Shown in pieces: positions 28,501 to 40,628 of a stretch of DNA of 64,000 bases (position 1 is the stretch's first letter; every line of letters starts with the position of its first letter). Origin of the DNA: Allacma fusca. Its lineage: Eukaryota; Arthropoda; Collembola; Symphypleona; Sminthuridae. The notes under the pieces are model-generated. The model made no database searches. It was not told the DNA's origin and saw nothing but the letters and a program-made list of their open reading frames with translations. The stretch is taken from the NCBI GenBank assembly GCA_947179485.1, contig OX359249.1, positions 42,022,250 to 42,086,249 on the forward strand, given 5' to 3'. A program made the translations under genes and the position numbers.

Positions 28501-29600
28501 CAGTTATGTACAATTTTATCCTCAGAGAGGTATGGATAATTCGACGATCGATTTTACCACTGCATACACTTATGTTTACGGTAAACATGTGTTCAGATTA
28601 GCTAACCCTCTTTACCACAACATATGAGAGGTAGGAGATGCATACTAAACTGAAACATGGTTGCACATCAGAAGACATCTAAAGAAAATTTTGACGTTGG
28701 TCTTACAACAGCAAAGTGTATCATGTATCTCCCCCCTCCATAAACCAGTTAAGTTGGGACTATCAAAGGGAGGTAGGGATAGGCAGTTGGAAAGCAAAAG
28801 TTATTAAACTTTGAGGTAACTCCCAGAATCCATAATATCTACATGAACACTAAGCTATCGAATTATTCATAACGTGTGCTTGATCCATACATGAATCGGT
28901 TTCTCTCTTCTACTTCCACATCTCATGAAGTTTTTTTTTTTATATAATATCGTTACTTATGCAGCGGTTGCAGGTAAGGATAACAGTAAAGTTTGTGGTG
29001 ATTTTCATGTGCTCTTTTTACTGCACCAAAGCTCTTTAAACTGCTCGAAGGATTTTCCCTGACAAGCTTACCCGTATAAATTACCTGAGGCCAGCCCGGG
29101 TCCTAGGAGGGACCAGTCAGCCGTCTCGCCTCGTGTAAAAACGCAGAGACTATTGAATAACAATAAACTTGAGGCTGAGATTTGTCACAAGATTTCCAAT
29201 TCATCTGTACGTATACATATATACAGTAGACGTGCTCACAAAACTAATCTGAAAATTTGGTCAATGAAACTAGTAATTATTTATTACTTTATGTGGTTTT
29301 TATGTTTTGGGCTCTTCCTTTGGGCATAACCAATGTGAACTTTTTAACTACACTCCCGTAGTGTGGTTGGGTATTAAATTGATATTAAAATAGAATTAGT
29401 TGCCCATTTCACTTTCACAAGATTAAAGTCACCAACTATTAAGATATTATTCCATGGGATCTTCAATGGTTCTTCACAATAATGGCTAACACCAGTCCTT
29501 AATTTTACCAACTAAAGCTCAAAAGTTCTTATCGGGTTCCTTTCAGTCCAAATCCAGCTGTTGAAATGTTATTTCAGGGGAAATATCTATGTTCCTACTG

Positions 29601-29602
<2 letters not shown>

Positions 29603-29633
<31 letters not shown>
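29603..29633. repeat. (AG)n microsatellite
   Basis: About 15 AG units. Confidence 0.93.
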
Positions 29634-29634
<1 letters not shown>

Positions 29635-30207
29635 CCATGGTAAAGAAAGAGTAATAAAATACAACAAGGAGAAATATTTGGAGTCATCAATGGATACATA
29701 GTGTAATTATTTACTAATAACATTACCATACAAAATAAATTTCCCACTTCGTGCCAACAGCTTGTACATGAGTATGTACGCTTTGAATAATTTCTGCCAA
29801 AAACCACTTTGCTCAGACTATTAGTGGAGGGCAAACAGTCGTAAAACTAAATATAAATGAGACATACCTCAGTGGCTGCCTAAGAAATTATAGAATGAAA
29901 TATAGAATCAGGGGGAAAGAAACCCTCTTGAATGAAGGGGCTGGTCTACACTTGGAAAGTGCAAGTTACGCGATTAAGCAGTTTTCATCGATCATAATGA
30001 CATTTGTGAATGAAAGCTGGGAGCAGCTGAGGAAACGGCTTGCACTTAACGGACTTTTAAAAGGACAGGGAAAATATTGCACAGCTTGGTGGGATCTATT
30101 AAAAAACCTGCTGACAGAAGGTAAATGTATTGAAGTGAGCGGGGGACGTAAATTTAAATTAGCGTACATTTGCTGGGGTAATAAAGGCTTACTTGAGGGC
30201 TGGAAAT

Positions 30208-30209
<2 letters not shown>

Positions 30210-30266
<57 letters not shown>
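30210..30266. repeat. (GA)n microsatellite
   Basis: About 28 GA units, ending about 50 bp downstream (minus strand) of the strong donor at 30315/30314. If that exon is real, the intron begins with a CU-rich transcript tract. Confidence 0.95.
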
Positions 30267-30268
<2 letters not shown>

Positions 30269-30314
30269 CGGGTTAAAAACTCAAATTGACAAAATAGAAA
30301 AAAGTTTCTCTTAC

Positions 30315-30660
30315 CTGATATATCAGCCTGATGACAAAAACGTTAATGCTGTTCACTCTCTACCTATGGTGATGGTGAGTTGCTGCTGTTGTGGTGGTAA
30401 CACGGGGGTGGTGTGGTGGCCTTAATTGGGATGATAGGGAGTGGACCACCAAATGGAGGAGCACTTGGACAATTCCTTGACTTCTCTTGCGATAATGAAG
30501 AACTGAATCGTTAAAAATTTTACAGACTAAAGCATGATGATGGAGAACTGTCCGAGACAGCAACTTTCGTCCGTTTGTACAGTAAAATGGCGAAAAATCA
30601 ATAAGTGACACGTCTTGGTAACAGAAGGAGCTCACAGTTGGGATTGATCACGACTTGCTC
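30315..30660 (-). other. Candidate 5' UTR exon of Syt1 (upstream boundary unknown)
   Basis: Only the 3' edge is supported: minus-strand ATATCAG|GTAAGAG matches the U1 consensus almost completely. Upstream on the minus strand the sequence is richer in GC and triplet-like (CCACCACACC, AACAGCAGCAACTC, ACCATCACC) than its surroundings, as 5' UTRs often are. Syt1 needs at least one upstream non-coding exon, because its ATG exon begins at an acceptor. The left limit of 30660 is nominal. No transcript evidence is available. Confidence 0.25.
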
Positions 30661-33600
30661 TTGCTTTGCTGCGCACATACGTCCATAGGTTTCCTTCTCG
30701 TCTCGTGTTCCTACTACTTCTGGCTCCTGCTCGATCCTACTGGAGAAAGCAAGGAACGAGCACTGCTAGGAAAAGAGAATCCTCTCACTTGAACGTCACC
30801 ACCACTCCTTCCTTCCAAACCACCCAACGAAATTGTGTCAACTTGGAAATTCCTCCGACCTAAAATATCCATTCACAAGTTTTTCGACCAGGCGAGAGAA
30901 GCCCCCGATGTATTTCAACTCTCAATTATAATATAAACTTATGCAGAAAATATTATCAGTGTATGTACTCTAAGGAGGTGAAGTCCCATCACTCAGAGAT
31001 GTTCGCAAAGAGGTAAATTACAAAAAAAAAAAGGATTATGGGCAAAACTCATGGGCTCTGCTCTGACTGAACCTAGCCCCAACTCGTGCACTTACTGTGA
31101 CCTTTTATTACTCAAAAGTGTCACATTAAACAACTTCTGGCGGAAATTAATACTTGTAAAGTTGCAATATTCCAAAATAGATGAACTTCAAGCTTTTCTA
31201 CGAAACACTGGGTGTCTGTTTTTTTCTAGAATTTTATATATCGATTCCTTGTTGAAATTAACTTGTCAAATTTTTTCAAGTTGTAAATATGAAATGAGGC
31301 GAAGTAGCAGTATTGAGAGTTTTTTTCAAGGAGGAAGTTTCATCTCAAATCAAGGATTGTGTATACTTTTATCTAATGTGGAAGTTCTTTAAGGAATAGT
31401 GGCTGGATACACGCAGAGCCCATACTTTACCTTCCTTTTGATTCATATAGCATGATAGTTCGCACTTCCAGCTTTCAAAAGAAACTTACCCTATCTGACC
31501 AACCCGAAATTTACTATGTCTCAACTTCTTACCTCTCCTCAACTCAAAACAACTTTCACTTTGCCCACTTTGTTTCATTCCGAGCAACTACCAGCCATTT
31601 TTAGGTAGTAAATTGATGCACGTACTACTACTGCTGGGCTCGCACGAGGTTTTTTATAGGATCCTTTTAGCAAGTGCAGAGTATATAACATGAGTAAAAA
31701 TCCTGATAGGAAAAATCCATTATATTTCACACGATACCCTTTCACTCTCATAGTCGATAACTTTCTCCGGATGACTCCTTATCCCTCTGCACACAACGGT
31801 TCACTCAGCTGACCTCGACTTCCTCACAGCTAACTGCACAAGTGTTACCTCCTTCTGAAATACACTGCTCCTCTAATTGTATGTGTACATGAGACTCAGG
31901 CCAAATAATGAAGGTAGCTAATTTTTCAGGACACTCGCAACTTCTGTGAAAGACAAAATGTAGTCTCCTATTAGATAGGCCTGGATGGAGCCCATACAGT
32001 AGTAATATATATACTATTAGAGTTGAGATACTCCATGTGTTTTCCACTCCAGAGGGGATAATATTTTATTGAACGGGATTTTCCATCCCTTATTAGACAA
32101 GCTTTAGATCTTATTTTCGCCAAGTTCCCAAGCACAGGAGACATGGTCGCGTATATGCTCTCCAATCCAGGAAAAATTTATTCATGCAGTGCAATCAATC
32201 ATGATTGAAAAAGTACATCTCGACTATGGTTGTATTATATTGCAGGGTTGGAATAAAATATTTCTAATAAATTATAGATAGATACTTGTCCTGTATTTGC
32301 AATTTGCATCTAATCATAATCATGCTATGCCTCTGAGAGAGGGACCAGGACCATACTTGCATAACTTTCATAAAAGAATGTTCCCAACGAGGTGTTAAAA
32401 TAATGAGTTTTTGTCCGATACATGTTGCCACATTTAGGGTATAAACAACAAATATTTTTGTGGTATGTCAAGGTTTGGAAGAACTAACACCAGAATTGAG
32501 TTTAAGTTTTGTCATGTAACTGTCATGCTTGGTTGTGCAATGCTCGAAGCAATAACTTTTGCCCACGGAAAGTACGCACATACATACGTGTCGGTCGTTT
32601 AATGTGATAAATGTAACCCGCAACGTTATTTACAACATGCAGTACAGCCTTGTCTGCTAAATATTTTATGGAGACTGGCTACAATACTAATAAATCATAC
32701 TTGTAAAAATTACCGTGTGCCATGGGGCGAGTGATTTTCAACGAGAGTATGTACCTCACAATACGTAACATTCTACATCCTGTGATGGAGATGAGCTATG
32801 GGCGGGACATCAGCCATCATTGGAACATGATGGTTGGAAAAAAAAATCACAGATCGGTTTAATATTTTTAAAACATTGAGGACAATCAAATTAATTCAGC
32901 CCGGTTACTCCTTCAGGGGAAGCTTATACACTACAGAGACACGCTCAGTAGGCAATCTCAAGGAAGGAAGTTTGAGGGGAGAAGTATTGAGGCAGGGAAA
33001 GTTAACAAATATTTGCACTGCTTAAGCCCTCTTTAAGGCTTTACTGAAGACTCGCAGAAATTCAGGATCCTGGATTTAGTCAAAGGAAACTTTGTTCTAT
33101 CCATTGTTGACCTTCGAGATGTAACTAAGCTATGTTAAACAGCTGCTCTGGCTAGCAGAAACAACAAGAGTCCTGGCTAAGCTTTGCGGCGGAAAAAGTT
33201 GTCAAAACAGAGATGTTAAATAGTTCTGCATGGTAACTATCAGTTTGATGGGTACTTGCGTACAGCCATTGCATATGTACTTGACTGGCTAAAATATACA
33301 TGGGAGAACATTTATTGAGTAAACATGGTGCACAAACAATATATTCTAAATTATACGTATTTTTACTTCTCGTTACCATCAATCATGAAAATGAGAAAGA
33401 GAGTATCAATTGCCAAAATTACCTTAAAATCCCTTCCTTTTTCTAAACTTGTTTAAAAAATTTCCGACCTTGCCATTTAAAATGTCACTTGTCTTAATTA
33501 GAGTAAATCGAGATTTCAGGGATCATGAAACAATTTAGAGATCCCTTAAAATAAAATTAAGAGTGTAACGTTTAGGGTGAATATTTTGCCGGATTTTACA

Positions 33601-35520
33601 AGGCGAACAAAATTCAGATCAATGGTAGGTTTCCACAACATGAATATTCAACGGAGAGGGATTTGCTTGGACACAGCATACTGTTATTCGACTCGGCATG
33701 CGTCATTACTAGTCCAAAGATAGATATTTTAATCAACTCAAGATTTTAAATATTTCCCATACACGCACTTGTCTCAACTCATCCATTTCGTACAACATAC
33801 ATAATTAATCCAAGAGTACAGTTGTGTATTTACCCGCAATAGCTCTGTATTAGCGAAATCATCATATGAACAGTAAATAACCTGTTAGTAAATACCTCCT
33901 GGGCTATTTTCTTGGACGTGTTGGTACTCTTCCTGCCATTGGCAACCATTCTTCAATTTATATTTCGATGTATAAAGAGAATCCGTAAAGAATGTTCTCG
34001 ATTTAGAAAAAAAAATAGACAGCTCAACCGTTTATTTCAATTATGATTTACATTCCTGGACTGCTGTCAGTACTTTGGATTTGGGAAACATTTATTTACA
34101 TAAATCTACGAGTTACAGGTATCTATTATATAAAATTAGTAGTAGTTTTGTGGAGTTTGAAAAGATTAGGGTTATAGGTTGTCACAATAATTGACTAAAA
34201 ATGGTATTGGAACGAAAATATTGGGAAAATATCTAGTGTGGCAAGCTGACTCACAAGGATATACAAAAGTCATAATAGTGCGTGCATGTAATATTAAAGG
34301 CAAGCTAAACACTCCCTGTCAGATTTAATTGGGAGAGAAATATCTTTTACGTATAGCTGTCGAGAATAAATGAATGACTAAACTTCCAAGTCTTCTTATA
34401 TATAGTTAAAAGCAAAGCAAGATTTTATATAAATTGCGTCTCTTTAATTTCGAGAGGTGAGTCCTGATAGGAATTATATTCATTGTTTGAATACAATAAT
34501 ATACATACAATCTCGTTTTCAACTATTGAGTAATTTCTGAATGAAACTAAATTTAGTGGGACTTGATCCAGTCTCATTGCAAACACTTGCAGTTATGTTT
34601 CTGCTCAATGTGGTGGTTTTACGTAAAAGAATGAACACAATAGATAAATGTTGGCAGATGCTCGGAGGCTCAATATGCCGCATGCATAAAAACGCAAACA
34701 TTTGCAAATACAGCGGCCTGCACAGCCCAGTTTTATGCGTCAACAATACCTTTATGATTTACCACACAATTATTAAAATATGGCAGCCCACCGACTTGTG
34801 TTTTTTAGCCTGCTGTTCGACGGGAAAAAATCCTGAATGGTTACATGCTGAGTTAATGCTACCCGCGTGAGGATGTTTAATGAAAAACAGATTCACTTTT
34901 GCGCCATCCCTTCTTTGATGTTTTCCCTTAAAGCGGGATCAGCCTTTATTACGCACACCTATCCTTCCCTACTAATTACGGAAGTTTTGAACGTATCAAA
35001 AAACAAAACAAAATCAACAGTTACCATCCTACTGGGAAATTTCGCCACTTGGGGCAGTCATTGTACCGGGAACCTGCCCAAGGGTTTTGCAAAGCTCAAA
35101 CCATAATTTATATTAAGCAGATTTCCTACTTGTAGGATTTACTTCCCCAGCTTCCAGAACTCTAGGATTAGGTGACCAGATGAGGAAAAATGGAAATACA
35201 TTTACTTGAGAAGGTGGAGGTATGTGGATTTAAATTGCAGAAAATTGTGAGAATAATGCAGTGGCAATTTATAAAAGTGTAGTAAATAGTCCAGGGAAAG
35301 GGGCTCTCAAGTTCTTAAGCAAGAAGGCTGTGGAGTGGTCGAAGGAAGGACGGAGAATGTTAATTGGGATAAATGGAAATGGGTCAGAGAAGAAAATTAT
35401 TCACATTGTGCAGAAGCACGTACAATTAGGTAGGATTGTTGGGAAGATGGGAAAGGGAAAGAGTTTCGGCTGCTGTAGGATAACAGCACAGAGGCATTCA
35501 GCAACAACTACCTTAATGTC

Positions 35521-35539
35521 ATCTCTCTCTCTCTCTCTC
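35521..35539. repeat. Short (TC)n then (CA)-rich tract
   Basis: About nine TC units followed by CACACACATACACGTACACG. Confidence 0.85.
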
Positions 35540-36977
35540 ACACACACATACACGTACACGTACAAATACACACAATCACACATACATTGGTAGACATAAC
35601 TTGGGACTTTAACGAGGTTCCTTTTTATTGCTTTATTCAGCAAAGTGGACATTATTACTGTTCTGTACTCCTCCTGTATGGAAAGTTGCCAGGAGATACT
35701 TGTTGTTTTAGACTGCTGTTCAAATGCTCAGAATTAGTGAGCTCAGTCAACTGAGCAAACAATTATTGATGGTACTTTCTGAACAAAGCACGGAAATCCA
35801 ATGAGTCTGAAATGGTTCGCCTGACGATTAGCAATCAATGAGTAAGCCCAGGTGTTGCAAATCTCTCCCTTTCAACTAATTGTAAGTCGTAAGCCATCCT
35901 TATCTTTCAACGCTTCACAATTGCATTATTAGCCAACACATAATTTAACTCGAGGCACATCGATGACTTACCATGAAATTTTAGTTCAACGGAGAGCATA
36001 AACGATATTGATATTATTTGTATCTGCTGGGCTGTCAAAACGTTTTAGCAGATTCCTGGACGACGCAGAAGGCACTGAACAAACTCCCTATGCCTGACTC
36101 ATTCACAGGTAAGTTCCTCCTTCCGAACATGCACATTGTATATACATACTAACACATGATGAGGCAGGCTACAAATAGTGTGCACAATGAATGCTCAGCC
36201 TGGAAGCACAATTGAGATAAGTGGTCCGCACATTATTTCATACTTGCCCCAAAGATTGAGTATTCATGGGTCTTTGTTTTCCCATTTTATTGGCAATTTG
36301 TTTATATTCTAACTCAAAATATTACATACACTTTTTTTTTACTGACACTACTACAATGGTTTTTTTGGGGTTGCCACTTTGTACATTCCGTGAGGATACG
36401 TATAGTTGCCCTTTTATTTTATGACATGGAATAAAATTATTTTCCCATAGTTGAGGAAAAATTAAATGCAATCAGAAATAACCTTATTGATGTAGATACA
36501 CCTATGTGTCTCATTGGCTGTCAGTTGTGGTCAGCACATAGTTCAGTAAACTCAACTCAAGTAGAGCTGCACAGTTCAAGTTGAGTTGGTCATCCGGGAG
36601 TTTTTCTTGTAAGTACTTACAAATGTATATGAAGCCTCTGTATTTTTGTATACCTTCGTTCGCATCGTTTGTAGCAGGTGAACCTCATTTACCAAATAAA
36701 CAACGCTGGGAATAATAATTATTTGCCACGAGCATTCATTCAATTTGAGCCCAATTGTCGCAGCTGGGTTCAGTTGTTCAGTGGGACTGGCATTAGCGTA
36801 ATTGTTAGGCAATCATACTACTCACTGAAGAACTTTACCGTAGCTTACTTACTCCTACTTTATCCTTCACGTTCGCAAGTGTATCAAAGTTCACAAACTA
36901 CAGATATGACTCCTAATTTCCTGTTTACATCAAATGATGACCGCGCCTGTCATCAATATTTGTATAATTACTTCATC

Positions 36978-37004
36978 CCTCTCTCTCTCTCTCTCTCTCT
37001 CTCT
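36978..37004. repeat. (CT)n microsatellite
   Basis: About 13 CT units. Confidence 0.9.
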
Positions 37005-37854
37005 TGATGCTCTGCTCTTATGGATCTTTATCTACGGATTTTTATGTACTTTTGTCCGTGCCGTACCAAGGAAAGTCAGTGTATGTCTGTGCAAAAGTTA
37101 GAGCCATTTATGAATCCATCGACATATGCAACAACCACTGAACTGTCGGCTCTATACACAACGAAAAACTTTCTGTACACGAGACCAGCAATCGTGTAAC
37201 TATATCTATATTTACATTATCTGATTATCATAAAAATCAGATATGAACCCGAAGCGACGGAAAAAAGAGCAGTTGCCAATAAGGTAGCCCTGTGACTCAC
37301 CTGGGAAAAATTTAGACTCCGTTCAGTGTAAACCACTCCCTTACCTTAGGTATACTAGCAGGTATTACACAATTTGCGTGCACATGATTTGTCTACCAAT
37401 AATTCCTCACGGTATCAGTGTGTTTATTTAATGACTCCCAATCCTTAGTTCCAATCAGCTCCCATGGTCAGCCCCTACTTGAGAAATGAAGTCTCACGGG
37501 GTCCCAACTTAGATCAAATGGTTTCAGCTGTCGTCCTTGCTGTTAAACGAATGAGATTTTCATTAAAATAAATGTAATTTTCGAGCTTTTTCCCTCTGTC
37601 ATAATTCATTAACATTTCAGTCAGGTATATTCATATTTGAGGTTATTTCCATAATATCTGTAGTAAAATTCCAGGGTTACTATTTTCCTGGGATAGGGTG
37701 GGGGTTAAATCCATTACAGAATTGTGGGGTACCCTTATACCAGCGGTTGCTTCCAATGTATATTACTACCAGTTCCGTATTACTTCAAGTTTTTGCATTT
37801 ATCTATGTTTACACGTAACAACCGGGTTTTTTGTCTGATTCGAGTGGACAACAG

Positions 37855-38545
37855 CCCACCCTTACGGGCAGCGGGCGCGCTCGGGCTCATGTGTCACAAG
37901 CATAGGTCGTAAATCTCAGTAATCATTCGAGCAGGGATTGGAATTTGTCTCGGATTCACTTCGACAGGTAAAGGATCTTGTGAAAAACACTTGAGCAATT
38001 TTTAACACTATTTTAGTGTCAAAGACGACTCTTATGTTATTTAAAAAAATGCTTAGTCGAATTCTAATTGTTTATATCTCGTAATAGTGGCAAAGCAGTA
38101 CGGTAATCCAAAATAGTGTCATAATAAGTGCATTCGTAGTAAAATACCAACACATATACAAACCCTTGCAATATCTTGAAATTCTCAACCTTCAAATACA
38201 TTACAAATTGGGTAAAATTTTTGAAATTGCAGGAACAGTGTTCAAATTGGATATGAACATAGGGAAACGTTCAATTTATAAAAATGCAATGCAGCAACAC
38301 TGCAATGCTGAATTAGTAATTAAATCCATTGAATACTGAATTACAGCATCTCTCAAAAATATAACAGCATATCCACGGGACCCGTGAAAACACACGGTCA
38401 GCCATGGACTGGTCACACAAAACATATACGGGCTACGGGAGGGCTCGGGTTTCATATACAATGATCATGATCGGGTCACCTTCGACCTTCAACTTAACAC
38501 AAACTTCGTCCGGGCGGGCTCGGGCAAAATTTGGGCGGGCTGTAT
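37855..38545. repeat. GC-rich repeated motif block, possible degenerate DNA-transposon remnant
   Basis: In otherwise AT-rich DNA, the core GGGCTCGGG or close variants recurs: near 37869 (GCGCTCGGGCTC), 38438 (GGGAGGGCTCGGG), 38512 (GGGCGGGCTCGGG) and 38534 (GGGCGGGCTG). There is also a 13-bp palindrome CACGGGACCCGTG near 38374. Such GC-rich subterminal repeats are seen in some non-autonomous hAT elements. No terminal inverted repeats with a matching 8-bp target duplication could be assigned. Confidence 0.3.
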
Positions 38546-40351
38546 TACCTTTGTTTGTTACAGTTTATAAAGAGTCCCTGTACCCCAAGATTATGAACGC
38601 ATATCACTGTAATGCTAACAACAGAGGAATTTCTCATATAATCCCATTTTTCATAGAAAGGTTTTAAATACGGAATAAAATTTCAAAAAATATTACGAAT
38701 TTAGTTCCTATATAACATGTGAAAACATTATCCGAAGCTAATTTCTTTTACAAGTCTTCCAACGGTCAGCCCAACCGGTTCCTGCCTTCATTCTACACAT
38801 GAGTGTACATCTGCTCCACACTGGCAGTGTCAACCCTTCCAACGACAGAGGCTACATACATTTTGCACTTGCATTGCATTGGGTTGACTACCTACCTTAC
38901 CTGAGTACTGCTGCACTGTGCACATTGCTCTCGTATTGTCAGTTAGTGTTTAAGTACACGAAGGTGTAGGTATACAGAGTTTTTTCAGTGGATCCTGTCT
39001 GACAAGTTTGAAACGCCTCTTTATTTTTTTTTTAAGTTCCGAGCCCTTTTAAAATTCAGTTGTAGTTTGTAGTGTATAATAAAGTGTCTGGTGCGTTAGT
39101 GTAACGGCAAATTTTGTGCCTCAACTTTAGGAACGCATGTTACAATTTACAATACATAAATAAATGGGTGGCTTCACGTTTGTATTTTGTCCTGAGCCAT
39201 TTAGTCATTACAGGGTAGTAGTGCACAACAATGGTGTCCAGTAATTTTTAAGATTTTTTGTTCAAAATACATCATAATATTCCACTACGGCCACGTATGA
39301 TACAGGTAAAGGAGTTTACTAATTATTACTTTATTTGGTAATAACTGTCAATTGAAATATTCTTATTTGTTGGTAGTCGGATTTGAGAATTCATATTCCT
39401 ATTGTTAAGAATCTATTGAAGTATTTTTTTTTTTTGCATTTGATATTTTTTTGGACGTAGTTTTAAGGCTATTCCAAGGTTGAGTCTAATGCGATGCTTT
39501 TGAAACGTTTCCTTATGTTTATTGTAATTACAGACTTTCCCCGTGTGATACATATTTGTTTGTGAACGAGGAACGAACCATAGGACTGTAGTGTACATAT
39601 ATTTTTCTAGTACTGGTTACATATTTACCTACCTGGCCTTGGAACGGTGGTATTTAGTGGATATTGAAAAATGTACTTAATGAGACTCTGTTATTGATAG
39701 ATGCGAGTTACGAGTGTCAACCTGTGTGAGGAATAATTGTTATAATGTAATAATCACCGCTCAACCACTCCGCAGACTAAATTGTATGGAGAGAGAGATT
39801 GAACGGTTAAAATTTGTTGTTAGTATTTATGTCACGTTCATTTAATATGCTAATATTGTAGTGGAAGTGGATTGTAAGGAAAAAAGGCCAAGGTAGGGAG
39901 GAAGGTAGTGTGAGTTTATGAGGAACATTTGTACAAGGTCTGAGTATTATTCTATTGCTCTCAAATCAAGAGCCAATGAATAGTTAGTTGAGAGTATATA
40001 GTGGAGTAATTAGTTTGTGGGAATATTTTGTGATCGTAAATTTAGTTGAAGTAATAATTATACTAAATAATAGTAAAGAAAGTTTTAGACTAGTTCAAAG
40101 GTAGTGTTTCAGTTTTGGTTGACAGCTACATACACTGTCTTGAATAGGGAATTGACATTCAAATGTAATACTTCCCGTTGGAATTTAGTTCCGGGATATG
40201 ACAGCTGATTTGACAGCTTAGAGTTTCTAAGCATTCGTATGGGCATGAAAGTCTTGAGGAATTAATTTGGTGATTTTTGATATTGTTCTTGATTCTAGAT
40301 ACTTTCAACTTGTGATCTTATAGTTTATAAAGTCTGAGCTAATCTTGCCAG

Positions 40352-40628
40352 TCTCAAACGCATATGAAACGAAACCGTCCAACATTGAAACAAACCCCCC
40401 GTGGAGATTGGCGTCATGCAATTTTCAAAAGGGTTTTATCTCCGACCAGTACGCAACCATGCAGCCTTAAAGAGAACTCCAATGGAGGAACAGCAGCTAG
40501 TACTTTTAAATTAATTCCTGGGAGCGAGCATAAGAAAACTAGAGCGGAGATCCGGGAGCTATGGAGGAATGCGATCCTTCAACAAATTCTGCTCAATCGT
40601 ATGGATAAGCAAAATTATATTCTGAAAG
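40352..40628 (+). CDS. TBC gene exon a (pre-TBC helix)
   Basis: The frame is open from the acceptor TTGCCAG (ending 40351). The first ATG is at 40364, so the exon may be internal, or the ATG may be used by a short isoform. It encodes RPTLKQTP, aligned with the ANTLSHFP phosphosite region of AS160, then [11 protein letters not shown] and the [18 protein letters not shown] helix. The donor AAAG|GTTGGA is weak. An ORF reading through it stops at 40681. Confidence 0.85.

Larger units (their letters stand above)
30661..40351. other. 9.7-kb region without a recognised gene
   Basis: Spans from the Syt1 upstream region to the first TBC exon found. The known PTB-domain exons of TBC1D1/4 proteins were looked for on the plus strand and not recognised. 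A cassette-like plus-strand exon candidate is at 36052-36108. GC-rich repeat-like sequence lies at about 37850-38545. CT tracts are at 35521-35539 and 36978-37004. Confidence 0.45.

Noticed and set aside
29895..30209. 104-codon plus-strand frame
   Set aside because: No recognisable domain. Although open for over 300 bases, it has no splice-site or family support, and it ends at a GA tract.
34541..35106. Two consecutive plus-strand frames of 109 and 79 codons
   Set aside because: They follow each other in different frames, which could suggest a decayed element, but no transposase, polymerase or host family motif was recognised.
38230..38300. CAGTGTT...AACACTG ends resembling short hAT terminal inverted repeats
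   Set aside because: Flanking bases do not form an 8-bp target duplication and the spacing is only about 70 bp. Likely chance.
38960..39000. TCAGT initiator-like site with an upstream TATAC as promoter of the TBC gene
   Set aside because: Such short motifs are frequent in this AT-rich sequence. No other evidence places a start site here.
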